The position numbers were made by a program, and so were the translations under genes. Below, piece by piece: positions 1-7,992 of a stretch of 64,000 bases of DNA; position 1 is the stretch's first letter; the number at the start of each line of letters is the position of its first letter. Where the stretch lies: positions 43,647 through 107,646 of the forward strand of contig JBBRCE010000012.1 in NCBI GenBank assembly GCA_038205115.1, in the 5' to 3' direction. The notes under the pieces were generated by a model, which saw only the letters and a list, made by a program, of their open reading frames with translations, searched no databases and was not told where the DNA came from. This DNA comes from JBBRCE01 sp038205115. Lineage in GTDB: Bacteria > Planctomycetota > Planctomycetia > Pirellulales > JBBRCE01.

Positions 1-132
1 GTCGTTGCCTTCGACCGATTGCATGAAGCAGTCGGCTTGATCGCGAAAACGAATGGCATGCGCAATGCGATCGTGCTGGCGCGAGAACGAAATTTCCAGC
101 GGGCCACAAGTCAGCAGCAGCGGCAGCGACAT
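1..132 (-). CDS. Hypothetical protein, 3' part outside the window
   Basis: The minus strand is open from an ATG at 132-130 to the window edge, giving about 44 residues beginning MSLPLLLTCGPLEIS. The reading frame upstream is closed by a TGA near 210, so the start must lie between there and 132; the ATG is the only standard start I see, with a weak GAG-containing sequence before it. I do not recognise the family. It lies 128 bases downstream of the 132-residue protein on the same strand and may be in the same transcript. The interval 133-260 holds nothing else I can support. The call rests on an uninterrupted frame with plausible amino acid composition, so confidence is moderate. Confidence 0.45.
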   Translation of the reverse strand, partial: MSLPLLLTCGPLEISFSRQHDRIAHAIRFRDQADCFMQSVEGND

Positions 133-260
133 AACCGTCTCGACGGCAAACGGACAATAATTAAAACAACTCTGCCAGCCACGCGGGGCGCGATGCGCGA
201 CCGCCCCTCACAAATTGCCCCAACCTCGACACGGGCGCGTTGGATTATACCCTCAAACCT

Positions 261-659
261 TCAGTCGGTTTCGGCCAGCCGAATTTCCAGCGAGACTTGC
301 TCCAGCCAATGGGCAGGCAGTTCGCGCGGTGTTTGCCTGCGGTCAACCGCGGCGCCGGATGCCGGATCGCGCGGATCCGATTGAGAAAATTCGAGCCGCA
401 GCAGATTACTGGCGGCGAGTTGCGCGGTGACGTTTGCCTGAAGCGCTGCCGAGTCGCCAGCCACCAGCGGCAGTGGACGGTCGTTGAGCCAGGCCGTAAA
501 CGAAATTTGCGGACCGTGGAAGACCAGCCACACGAATTCGCCGGTAACTAGACCGCTGGGACGATTGAACCGACGCGAGCAACACACGATGGGCCGCGCG
601 GACGTGGCTGGCGAATCGATGTCCCACGGTTTGCGCAGGCGGATCACGTGAGGATACAT
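261..659 (-). CDS. Small hypothetical protein, beta-sandwich-like
   Basis: A 132-residue protein with no signal peptide or membrane segment. Its middle part (about residues 33-92) alternates hydrophobic and polar residues, including GEFVWLVFHGP and ISFTAWLNDRPLPL. This is the pattern seen in galactose-binding or jelly-roll domains such as the sugar-binding regions of glycoside hydrolases, but the resemblance is by eye only. It starts at an ATG with no clear ribosome binding site. The end of the upstream pseudopilin-like gene is only 37 bases away on the same strand, so the two are probably co-transcribed. A role in handling or decorating an exported fibre would be inference. Function unknown. 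Confidence 0.6.
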   Translation of the reverse strand: MYPHVIRLRKPWDIDSPATSARPIVCCSRRFNRPSGLVTGEFVWLVFHGPQISFTAWLNDRPLPLVAGDSAALQANVTAQLAASNLLRLEFSQSDPRDPASGAAVDRRQTPRELPAHWLEQVSLEIRLAETD

Positions 660-696
660 TCAGTCAACCGGGTTCATGCCCGCCACCCACCCGTGG

Positions 697-1962
697 TTAG
701 TCCGGCACAAACGATTGGTGGGTAGTCGACTCGCGAACTTGCCTGGAATCTGGCTCGTAGGTGCGGACTTTGATCTGCACGCCCCGCAAGGCGTAAGGAA
801 ACGGCGCCGCGCTTTTGCGTTCGCCCGGATCGTCGGAATCGAGCCCGTCGGTCGAAACCGCTACCGAATTATATGTGGTCGATTCGTAGACGCTGTTCCA
901 AGTGTCGTATGTGGCGGGATAGGCATTGGGATAACTGGTCGGCGGAGGGACGCTGGTCGAGTTCTGTGTGCCGAAATAGGACGCGCCGCCGTAATGCAGA
1001 TCCACGTAGGCGCCGTAAGCGGCTGCCGTGCCCGATTTCGGATAGCCCAAGTCGCCAGGTGCCAGCGCCAGTCCGCTGGTTACGTAAACGGGTGCCGCGG
1101 GATCCCAAACCTTGAGATCGAAACCCAGCACGTGCGTCAAAATAATATCTTCATCGGAGCGCGTTTTTGTGGTGTCCAGTTCGGCCAGCGTTTTGATCGC
1201 GGGCCAGTTCTTGACGCCAGAAATTTGGCCGCTGACGGCATGCTGAAAACGACATTCGCGGCGGGCGAGATCCGAAAGCGAATTGAGCACCACCGTGCTG
1301 CCAACCTGCCGAGCGGAAAGATCGTACTTGGTCTGAAAATCGTCGATGTTGGTGCCAGCCACAACCCGCACATCGGCATCCGGCATCACCAGCAGCAGGC
1401 GGCGATAAAGGTTTCGCCAAGGCACCGTCGGGGCTTGACCGGCAACCGCCGGGTTGGGCAACGTGCGGGTGTACCAAATGACTTCGGCAATGGGCGAGGT
1501 CATGACCACGCCGTTTTTGTCCGGCTTGCCGACGAATGGCGCGCCGGTACTGCGTACGGTCATGAAGATGGCATCGTCCACGTCTCCCAGCAGGCGTCGC
1601 TCGACGAAGTCTTTGTAAATGTCGGCCGTTGCGGGCGATGATGGCGGTGGATTGGCATCCGAGCCCGGGCCTTCCAGAATCTCCAGGTAGCCGCCGGTGC
1701 CATCGCCGCGCTGCCACAGAAACGGCATGCAGATCAAACCGGCCAGGTCCGCGCGCAAGCGATCCGTGGCCGCCCGATGACGTTGGTTGGTTTCGATCGA
1801 AGCGCGCGCGCCCACGATCGAATTACTGACGTTGCCGAACATGGTGCTGACGGCAGCCATGATAATTAATGTCACCGCCAGGGCGACCAGCATTTCAATC
1901 AGCGTCAAAGCATGCCGAGATGCGGACAGACCGTGAGCGCGGCGGAAGTAGAGCTGCCGCAT
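697..1962 (-). CDS. Prepilin-type N-terminal methylation domain protein (GspJ/PilW-like pseudopilin)
   Basis: A 421-residue protein. After a basic leader it has the type IV pilin/pseudopilin signature, ALTLIEMLVALAVTLIIM, with the conserved Glu five residues into the hydrophobic helix. In this family a prepilin peptidase cleaves before the hydrophobic segment and the protein joins a type II secretion pseudopilus or a pilus. The rest is a long, mainly beta, soluble part, longer than E. coli GspJ (about 195 residues), as is common in planctomycetes. I chose the ATG at 1962 because GAGGAG lies eight bases upstream; an in-frame start 36 bases further up lacks such a site. The unusual feature is Ala rather than Gly at the expected cleavage position (HALTLIE). 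Confidence 0.8.
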   Translation of the reverse strand: MRQLYFRRAHGLSASRHALTLIEMLVALAVTLIIMAAVSTMFGNVSNSIVGARASIETNQRHRAATDRLRADLAGLICMPFLWQRGDGTGGYLEILEGPGSDANPPPSSPATADIYKDFVERRLLGDVDDAIFMTVRSTGAPFVGKPDKNGVVMTSPIAEVIWYTRTLPNPAVAGQAPTVPWRNLYRRLLLVMPDADVRVVAGTNIDDFQTKYDLSARQVGSTVVLNSLSDLARRECRFQHAVSGQISGVKNWPAIKTLAELDTTKTRSDEDIILTHVLGFDLKVWDPAAPVYVTSGLALAPGDLGYPKSGTAAAYGAYVDLHYGGASYFGTQNSTSVPPPTSYPNAYPATYDTWNSVYESTTYNSVAVSTDGLDSDDPGERKSAAPFPYALRGVQIKVRTYEPDSRQVRESTTHQSFVPD

Positions 1963-2175
1963 GGAATCATCTCCTCGATCAGAAAGTGTTTGCCCCACGT
2001 CACAGCCGGAGATTCGCGGGCCCGCGCCGGCTCAAACAGGGCGGAGCAAAATCGGCACTGCCCGAACGGGCGCAGCCATTTCGCTCAACTGTCTCCATTG
2101 CAATGTAGTTTACGGTCAAAGTCAAGGGATATTGCCTGCGAATCGCGATTTCGCTACTGTCCGCAGCAGTTTGGT

Positions 2176-2853
2176 TCAGCCGCTGCCGCTGGCATTTTTT
2201 GCCGCACGCCGCGGCTTGGCGACTTTTGTCGGCTTGGCCAACTCCAAACTTCGCCAACAATACCAACTGGCGATTGTCGAATACGGCTGCCAGGCGGCAC
2301 CAATTTGCAGACAGGTGGCGCGGTTGGGTAGTTCCGCAAGCTGGTAGAGCTTTTGAATGGCGCTGCGCACGCCCAAGTCATCGAGCGGAAAAACGTCGAT
2401 CCGGCCGAGCGAAAAGATCAAAAACATTTGTGCGGTCCAGCGACCAATGCCTTTGACTTGCGTCAGCTCGGCAATGATGGCGTCGTCGGTGCGGCGTGCG
2501 ATTCCAGCGAGTTGCACCGTGCCGTCGCTGACTTTAGCGGCCAGATCGTGCATGTAGCCGGCCTTTTGCGGCGAAAGGCCCACGCCGCGCAACTGTTCGA
2601 TTGACATTGCGGCCACGTTATCCGGCGTAATACCGCCGCTGGGGGCCAGATGATCGATCAACCGCTGTCGGATCGATCGCGCGGCGCTGGTGGAAATTTG
2701 CTGCGAAATGATCGAGCGAACCAGCATTCCAAACCGATCGCGCTCGGGACGCAGTTTGAGCGGCCCCACTTGAGCGATCACGCGGGCAATCACACGATCG
2801 CGGCGGTTGAAGTGCGCGCAGGCGGTGGCAAAGTGTTTGGTCGTAATGGGCAT
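2176..2853 (-). CDS. AlkA-like DNA-3-methyladenine glycosylase (HhH-GPD superfamily)
   Basis: A 225-residue base-excision repair enzyme expected to remove alkylated bases from DNA. The helix-hairpin-helix is at about residues 133-142 (VKGIGRWTAQ), followed by DVFPLDDLG. The second Asp of that pair, Asp159, matches the catalytic Asp of E. coli AlkA. The conserved RSIISQQIS segment near residues 47-55 is typical of the family. It lacks the N-terminal AlkA domain and the Ada regulatory domains, so it resembles the short DNA-3-methyladenine glycosylase II group. The C-terminus is a Lys/Ala-rich tail. The start at 2853 has a GGAGAAG site and lies one base after the ECF sigma stop codon, so translation is probably coupled. 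Confidence 0.88.
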   Translation of the reverse strand: MPITTKHFATACAHFNRRDRVIARVIAQVGPLKLRPERDRFGMLVRSIISQQISTSAARSIRQRLIDHLAPSGGITPDNVAAMSIEQLRGVGLSPQKAGYMHDLAAKVSDGTVQLAGIARRTDDAIIAELTQVKGIGRWTAQMFLIFSLGRIDVFPLDDLGVRSAIQKLYQLAELPNRATCLQIGAAWQPYSTIASWYCWRSLELAKPTKVAKPRRAAKNASGSG

Positions 2854-2854
2854 G

Positions 2855-3490
2855 CTACGACTTCTCCTCGCCCGGCTCGTCGCCAAACAGCGCGCGCAAG
2901 CGTCGCATGGCGCGGAGGTATCGCATGCCGGCGGCCGCCTCGCTGAGTTCGAGCGCGGCGGCAACCTCGCTATTGCTGAGTTGCTCGAAGTGCCGCATCA
3001 GCACGACTTCGCGATCGGGTTCGTCGAGCTGATCGATGGCGGCTTGAAAGCGTCGTTGCAATTCGTGCCAAGTGGCCGCGGCGGCTGGCGTGAGTTCGCG
3101 ATCTTCAATGCCCATGGCCAGGTCGAGCGTGGAGCGGTCGAGAAACGCGGCGGCCACCAGCGGCTGTTCGCGGTCGAGACTTCGGCGGGCAGCCACGCGA
3201 TGTCGGCGATGGGCGTCGATGATTCGATCTTTGGCCATATGCCGCAGCCATAGATGAAATGGCATTACCGGATTTTTCAGATAATCTTGCAAGCGGCGGT
3301 TGGCTTCGACCATCACATCTTGCACGATGTCGCTGGCGTCGACACGGCGTTGCAGAACGGGGTCCATCCGCAGATCGACCATTCGCCGCAGCGCGTCGCG
3401 GTGCCGTTCGAGCAGCGCGTTGACGGCGGCCAGATCGCCGGCCTTGGCGGAGGCCAGTAATTCGCCAGTCTGTTCTTGTTGAGGCCACAT
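2855..3490 (-). CDS. ECF-type RNA polymerase sigma factor, planctomycete subfamily
   Basis: A 211-residue sigma-70 family protein. Region 2 includes the VDASDIVQDVMVEANRRL stretch and the following LWLRHMAKDRIIDAHRRHR, typical of core RNA polymerase and -10 contacts. Region 4 near the C-terminus has a helix-turn-helix, SNSEVAAALELSEAAAGMRYLRA. The MWPQQEQTGELL start resembles planctomycete ECF proteins in length and sequence; the frame stays open up to 3613, with another ATG at 3535, but neither has a good ribosome binding site. No anti-sigma gene is adjacent. The AlkA-like glycosylase starts one base after this stop codon, suggesting that the sigma factor and the repair enzyme are made together. 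Confidence 0.88.
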   Translation of the reverse strand: MWPQQEQTGELLASAKAGDLAAVNALLERHRDALRRMVDLRMDPVLQRRVDASDIVQDVMVEANRRLQDYLKNPVMPFHLWLRHMAKDRIIDAHRRHRVAARRSLDREQPLVAAAFLDRSTLDLAMGIEDRELTPAAAATWHELQRRFQAAIDQLDEPDREVVLMRHFEQLSNSEVAAALELSEAAAGMRYLRAMRRLRALFGDEPGEEKS

Positions 3491-3778
3491 GCGAGAGAAA
3501 CGCCCTGGTTTTTCGGGATTCGCGTCGACAACCATTAGAGTCAAAATCGGTTCCGAACGCCATCCGCGACGGCTGTCGGACGCGGTCCGGCAGTCGCGTT
3601 GCCAGCCGCACATTCCGCACGACCCGCCGGCTTAGCAAAATTTCCGTCACCGGCACTGGCCGCAAGAGCGTGGCGTTTTGACAACATCCGCTACGCGAGC
3701 TAGAGAATTGATGAAGGATCGTTTTCGTCAACCACCTTGCCGCCGCTGGCTCTCCTGAAGTCCCGGAAAACTGTTGTT

Positions 3779-6700
3779 ATGGAAAGCTCCGCATCCACCT
3801 CGCGAAACGATTCCACCCTCGCAAAACCGTTTGGCCAGCTTTCGTTACGCGTTCATGGCACGCAGTACGATGGGCAAGTCATCCAACTGCAAGGGCCGAA
3901 GTTCACCATCGGCTCCGGCGGCAACTGCACGCTGCGACTGAACGCTCGCGGCGTGGCCCCGGTACAATTTTTGATCTATCGCGGACTCGGACAGACGATT
4001 GTGCGCCCATGGGCAGACAGTTCGCGGCTCAACGGCGCAGCATTTGTCGACGCCCCGCTTAGTGTGGGCGACCGGCTGGGATTTGGCCCGATCGAGTTCG
4101 AAGTGATCGAATCGTCGGCCGCGGAAGGCGCCGCTACGTTGCCGGTTGCAAAAGCCGAGCACCGCGCCGAGTTTTCAACGGAGTCGGCCAGCATCGTTCA
4201 CGGCGCTGCGGCCGATGTCACGGAACTGCGCGACCGGTTGGAGTTGGCTAATCGCCAAGGGCGGCGTCGCGCTCGTAAGCTGATTGAGAAAATGCGCGAT
4301 TTCGAGCGTCGCCAACTGCGTTTGGCCGCCGAACGTCAGTCGCTCTCGCACGACCAGCAACACGTTGCGGCCCAGCGCGATCAGTTTGCCGTGCAACGTC
4401 AGCAATTCGACGCTCAGCAGCAGCAAGCGGATCAACAATTGACCGCGGCCAGCCAGCGCATCTCCGCGCAGTCGCACGAACTGCGTGCCAAGCTGGCCGA
4501 ATTGGCCACTCAGCGCGATGCGTTGATGACCGAGCGCGCGGCTTGCGATCAGCAGCAGCGCGTAGCGCTGTTGAACATTCAAAATGCCGAAGCCGATTTG
4601 ACCGCGCGTCGCCACCGTCTGACCGAAGAACTCAACCAGTTTGCCGGCGAGCGTCGCAAGTTGGAAACGACTCGGGCCGTTTGGCAAGCCGAGCAAGCCG
4701 CGGTGGCCATGCACGCCGCCGAGCAAAGCCGTCAACTCGATCTGGCCGCCGAGGACATTCGCCGTAAACAGGCCGATCTCGACGCCGCCCAACAGGCCTG
4801 GCAAATGCAGCAGCAGCGGCTGGAAGGCCAATTGCAGGCCAGCGAGCAACAGATCGACCAACTCCGCGAGCAATTGAGCATCGATCAAGCCGCGCTGGCC
4901 GCACAACAACGCTCGATGCTCGCCGAGCAGCAGCATCACCAGCTCGAATTGGAACAGGCCGCGGCCGATCTGCGCCGCCGATCCAGCGAACTCGATCAGC
5001 GCCAAGGGATGCTCGAATTACAGTCCGAGCAATTGCAGTCCGACCGCGTTCGTTGGGAGAGCGAGCGGGCCGAACTGCGCCAGGATCTCGGCAATCAATC
5101 CGAAAACTTACGCCGCCAGATTGCCACGCTGGAAGACGAGCGGCAAGCATTTTTCGCCATTCGCGACCGCTGGCAGAGCGAGCAGCATTGTCAGCAGAGT
5201 GAACTTGCCGACCGCCAAACTGCGCTGCAGAATCAGCTCGATCAGCTAACCCTGCGCGAACGGACGCTCGGTCAAGAGCAGTCGCAATGGGCAGCGCAGT
5301 GTCAGCAATCGGCCGATCAGTTCGCCGACCAACAACAACAGTTCAGCCGCCAGGCGAGCGAAATCGAGCAACGACAACTCGATTTGGAACATTTGCGCAG
5401 CTCGTTGCACCACGATGGCGAGGCCCTGCTGGCCCAGCGTGTTTCGCTGGAAATCGCCCAGCGCGAACTGACGACAGCCATCGAATCGCATCGCGCGGAG
5501 ACCGCCGTGGCCCAGCTGGCCGACGGAGGCACCGCCAGCGGCCAGCGCGATGCCGGCCGAGAACTCGAACTTCGGCAAGCGGAACTCGATCTGCGGCAGA
5601 CGGAGCTGGAGGCACGCCTGGCCGAAATGGAAACGCGCGGCGGCGAATTGCAAACCTGGCAAGCGATGCTCGATGCGCGGCAACATGATCTAGAAACGGC
5701 ACAGGCGGATTTGTCGGCGCAACGCGACCAGCTCGCTGCTCGGCACGACCAACTTGCCGCGGATCGCGCCGCGCTGCATGCACTGCAGGCGGAACTACAT
5801 TCGTACCACGACCAGTTCGCCGCGCGGCAGACAGAATTCGAGACCCAACGCGCCGACCTCGCTCTCCAAGCCCTGGAACTGCAATCGCGGCAGACGGAGT
5901 TCGAGTCGCGGCAGTCCGAGCCGACCAATCGAATTGCGCCCGCTAGTGATTCGGACGCGCCGCCCGCAAGCGGCAGCGAATGCGAGCCACTCAGCGTCAT
6001 CGAGCAAGCTGCCGTCCGGTCGGTCGATCTGAACGCAGGCTTGCATGGCCCGCAGTCCGGTTGGGAAGCTGAACGTGGCGAATTGCTCGGGCAACTGCAA
6101 CAACTCCGCGAGGAAATCGAGCGACTGCAAGCGGAATTGGCCATTCGCCGCTTGATCGCGCCGTCGGCGAATCTTGCGGCGGACGCCGCCGACATCGAGC
6201 ACAGACCACTGGCGACAGACAGCGATTCGCAATCGCTGCAAAACGGCTGGACGCAACTTGCCGGCGAGCGACAAGCTTTCGCAGCAGACATGCAACTGCA
6301 ACGGCATGAACTCGATCAGCGTTCAGCGACGCTCGACGCGCGCTCCGCACAGTTGGAACAGCAACTTGAGCAGTTACTGGAGCACCGCGAACATCTGGCA
6401 AATCAAGCAAACACCTGGAACGAAGTGAAGGCCGCCGAGGAACTTCAACTGCAGACGCAGGCCGAACAACTGTCGCAAGCGCAGGCACAATTGCAAGCGT
6501 TGGCCGACTCGCAATCGCGGCATCCGGCGGCAAGTTGGGCGGCAAGCGAAAGCGCCGGCAGCGACGCAGCCGATGACGTTTCCAGCAATCAACCGGCAGC
6601 GCTGCATGCCAGCGGCAGCCAAGACGACGACCATGATTTGATCGAACGCGAAGCGGCCGCGGCGGCGCTGCAGTGGCGTCGCGGGCCGGCGCAGGCCGAA

Positions 6701-7729
6701 GTCGATTCGATTCTGGCTTTGTCGAACGGATCCGATTATCAGCAGCATGCCGCAACCGAACCCGAATTTGCGGACTCGCGCGCGGAATTGCTGGCGGATG
6801 ACCAGCCGACCGGCGCTGGCCCGTCCGAGAGCGACGCGGCGGACGTTGAATCGCCCGGCGAGCGCGATATTTTTGCCCGCCTCCGCGCACTGGCGCTATT
6901 GAAGAACGATACGGACTCCACCTCGGAATCGCCGCAATCGAACGATTCCCGAGCGTCAGCCGAGTCGCGTTCGCTTTCGGCTTACGAGCGATTCAGTCAG
7001 AACCAAGCCCAACTCGCCGCTCAAGAGGCGGCCGACGCGGACCGGCGCAGTGGTGGCTCGCCGATGGCCGAGAGTTCGTCAATCGCCCACGATCGATGCG
7101 ACAGTGACACTAACGACGAAGCCAACGAAGACGCTGCGGACGAACGTGCGCAGCCGCAACGCGCTGCGCATCCTTCAGCCAGCGGCGACAGCGAGACCGG
7201 CGAAGAAGAATCGGTCGAAGACTACATGGCGCGGCTACTGAACCGCATGCGGAGCGACAAGCCCACAGCTTCGTCGGTTAGCAAGAGCGAAGCGCCGTCC
7301 AAGCCCGCGCCCGTTGCCAAGCCCATCGAGCCGGTTGTTGCCGAACCGCAGCTCGAACCTTTGAAATCGCTGCCGCGTTCGCAAGCGCCCGAGTTTGGTG
7401 CCGACCTTTCGGCAATGCGCGAACTGGCCAATCAGAGCGCCAGGGCGGCAATCCACACGCATCAACGCAAGAGTATCGTGCTTCGCGTGGCCGAGCAATC
7501 GGCAGTCGGCGCGGGCGTCGCGGCGCTGGGCGGCGGGCTCGTCTGGTGGTCGAACCTGAAAGACACCACGCCGCTGTACGGCGGCCTGGGTGCAGTGACG
7601 TTCGGTCTGGCATGGATTGGCTGGGCGCTTTTCAAGGTGTTGTCGATTGGTTCCCGCCCTGCGGAGGCAAGCTCAGACGATCAACGCAAGTTGTCGCAGC
7701 CGGCCAAAACCGAACCGGCGGCCTTGTAG
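3779..7729 (+). CDS. Giant protein: degenerate FHA domain, very long coiled coil, C-terminal membrane anchor
   Basis: A 1316-residue protein. Residues about 18-112 resemble an FHA domain. The Asn of the last conserved loop is present (SRLNG), but the Arg after FTIG is Ser and the His of the SxxH motif is missing, so classical phosphothreonine binding is doubtful. From about residue 140 to 920 it is almost continuous coiled coil, rich in Gln, Ala, Glu, Arg and Leu. An acidic, Ser-rich linker follows. Near the C-terminus two hydrophobic stretches (VGAGVAALGGGLVWW and YGGLGAVTFGLAWIGWALF) look like a membrane hairpin. The ATG at 3779 is preferred to a TTG at 3737. A structural, filament-forming or envelope-tethering role is inference. 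Confidence 0.85.
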   Translation: MESSASTSRNDSTLAKPFGQLSLRVHGTQYDGQVIQLQGPKFTIGSGGNCTLRLNARGVAPVQFLIYRGLGQTIVRPWADSSRLNGAAFVDAPLSVGDRLGFGPIEFEVIESSAAEGAATLPVAKAEHRAEFSTESASIVHGAAADVTELRDRLELANRQGRRRARKLIEKMRDFERRQLRLAAERQSLSHDQQHVAAQRDQFAVQRQQFDAQQQQADQQLTAASQRISAQSHELRAKLAELATQRDALMTERAACDQQQRVALLNIQNAEADLTARRHRLTEELNQFAGERRKLETTRAVWQAEQAAVAMHAAEQSRQLDLAAEDIRRKQADLDAAQQAWQMQQQRLEGQLQASEQQIDQLREQLSIDQAALAAQQRSMLAEQQHHQLELEQAAADLRRRSSELDQRQGMLELQSEQLQSDRVRWESERAELRQDLGNQSENLRRQIATLEDERQAFFAIRDRWQSEQHCQQSELADRQTALQNQLDQLTLRERTLGQEQSQWAAQCQQSADQFADQQQQFSRQASEIEQRQLDLEHLRSSLHHDGEALLAQRVSLEIAQRELTTAIESHRAETAVAQLADGGTASGQRDAGRELELRQAELDLRQTELEARLAEMETRGGELQTWQAMLDARQHDLETAQADLSAQRDQLAARHDQLAADRAALHALQAELHSYHDQFAARQTEFETQRADLALQALELQSRQTEFESRQSEPTNRIAPASDSDAPPASGSECEPLSVIEQAAVRSVDLNAGLHGPQSGWEAERGELLGQLQQLREEIERLQAELAIRRLIAPSANLAADAADIEHRPLATDSDSQSLQNGWTQLAGERQAFAADMQLQRHELDQRSATLDARSAQLEQQLEQLLEHREHLANQANTWNEVKAAEELQLQTQAEQLSQAQAQLQALADSQSRHPAASWAASESAGSDAADDVSSNQPAALHASGSQDDDHDLIEREAAAAALQWRRGPAQAEVDSILALSNGSDYQQHAATEPEFADSRAELLADDQPTGAGPSESDAADVESPGERDIFARLRALALLKNDTDSTSESPQSNDSRASAESRSLSAYERFSQNQAQLAAQEAADADRRSGGSPMAESSSIAHDRCDSDTNDEANEDAADERAQPQRAAHPSASGDSETGEEESVEDYMARLLNRMRSDKPTASSVSKSEAPSKPAPVAKPIEPVVAEPQLEPLKSLPRSQAPEFGADLSAMRELANQSARAAIHTHQRKSIVLRVAEQSAVGAGVAALGGGLVWWSNLKDTTPLYGGLGAVTFGLAWIGWALFKVLSIGSRPAEASSDDQRKLSQPAKTEPAAL

Positions 7730-7944
7730 AAAATCTTCGTCAAAACGGACGCACCGGGCAGGCGAAGCCAAGCCTTGTTTCAATGCATCTTGTCGGGCGG
7801 GCTGCTGAGCTTTGTTGCAAAGCGGTGTGCTACGTGGACGACGGCAGCCACTCCAACCCGTTGATGACAAGCCATTTGCGGCCGAAGTCAGCAACTGGGC
7901 ATGGAGCATGTTAAACGGTTGGCATATCAAATGCTTACAGTGGT

Positions 7945-7986
7945 CGGTTCTCGCGGTTTTTTCTTCCGCCACTGCCCACAGAACCG
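7945..7986 (+). promoter_or_regulatory. Nested hairpin just upstream of the molybdoenzyme operon
   Basis: CGGTTCT (7945-7951) pairs with AGAACCG (7980-7986), and GCGG (7953-7956) pairs with CCGC (7966-7969) around a T-rich loop. A competing pairing, GTGG (7940-7943) with CCAC (7969-7972), is also possible. The outer stem ends six bases before the ATG at 7993, where a ribosome binding site should be; none is visible. The mRNA structure could control translation, but no known riboswitch class is recognised. Confidence 0.35.
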
Positions 7987-7992
7987 CTTGCG

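Noticed and set aside
4300..5900. Repeat-like DNA in the FHA-coiled-coil gene
   Set aside because: The similarity comes from Gln- and Ala-rich heptads, with no regular DNA unit or spacer length, so it is not a CRISPR array or tandem repeat.
5317..6291. Long Ser/Cys-rich frame opposite the coiled-coil gene
   Set aside because: The Gln- and Ala-codon-rich coiled coil produces Ser/Cys-rich frames on the other strand. It is not independent evidence of a gene.
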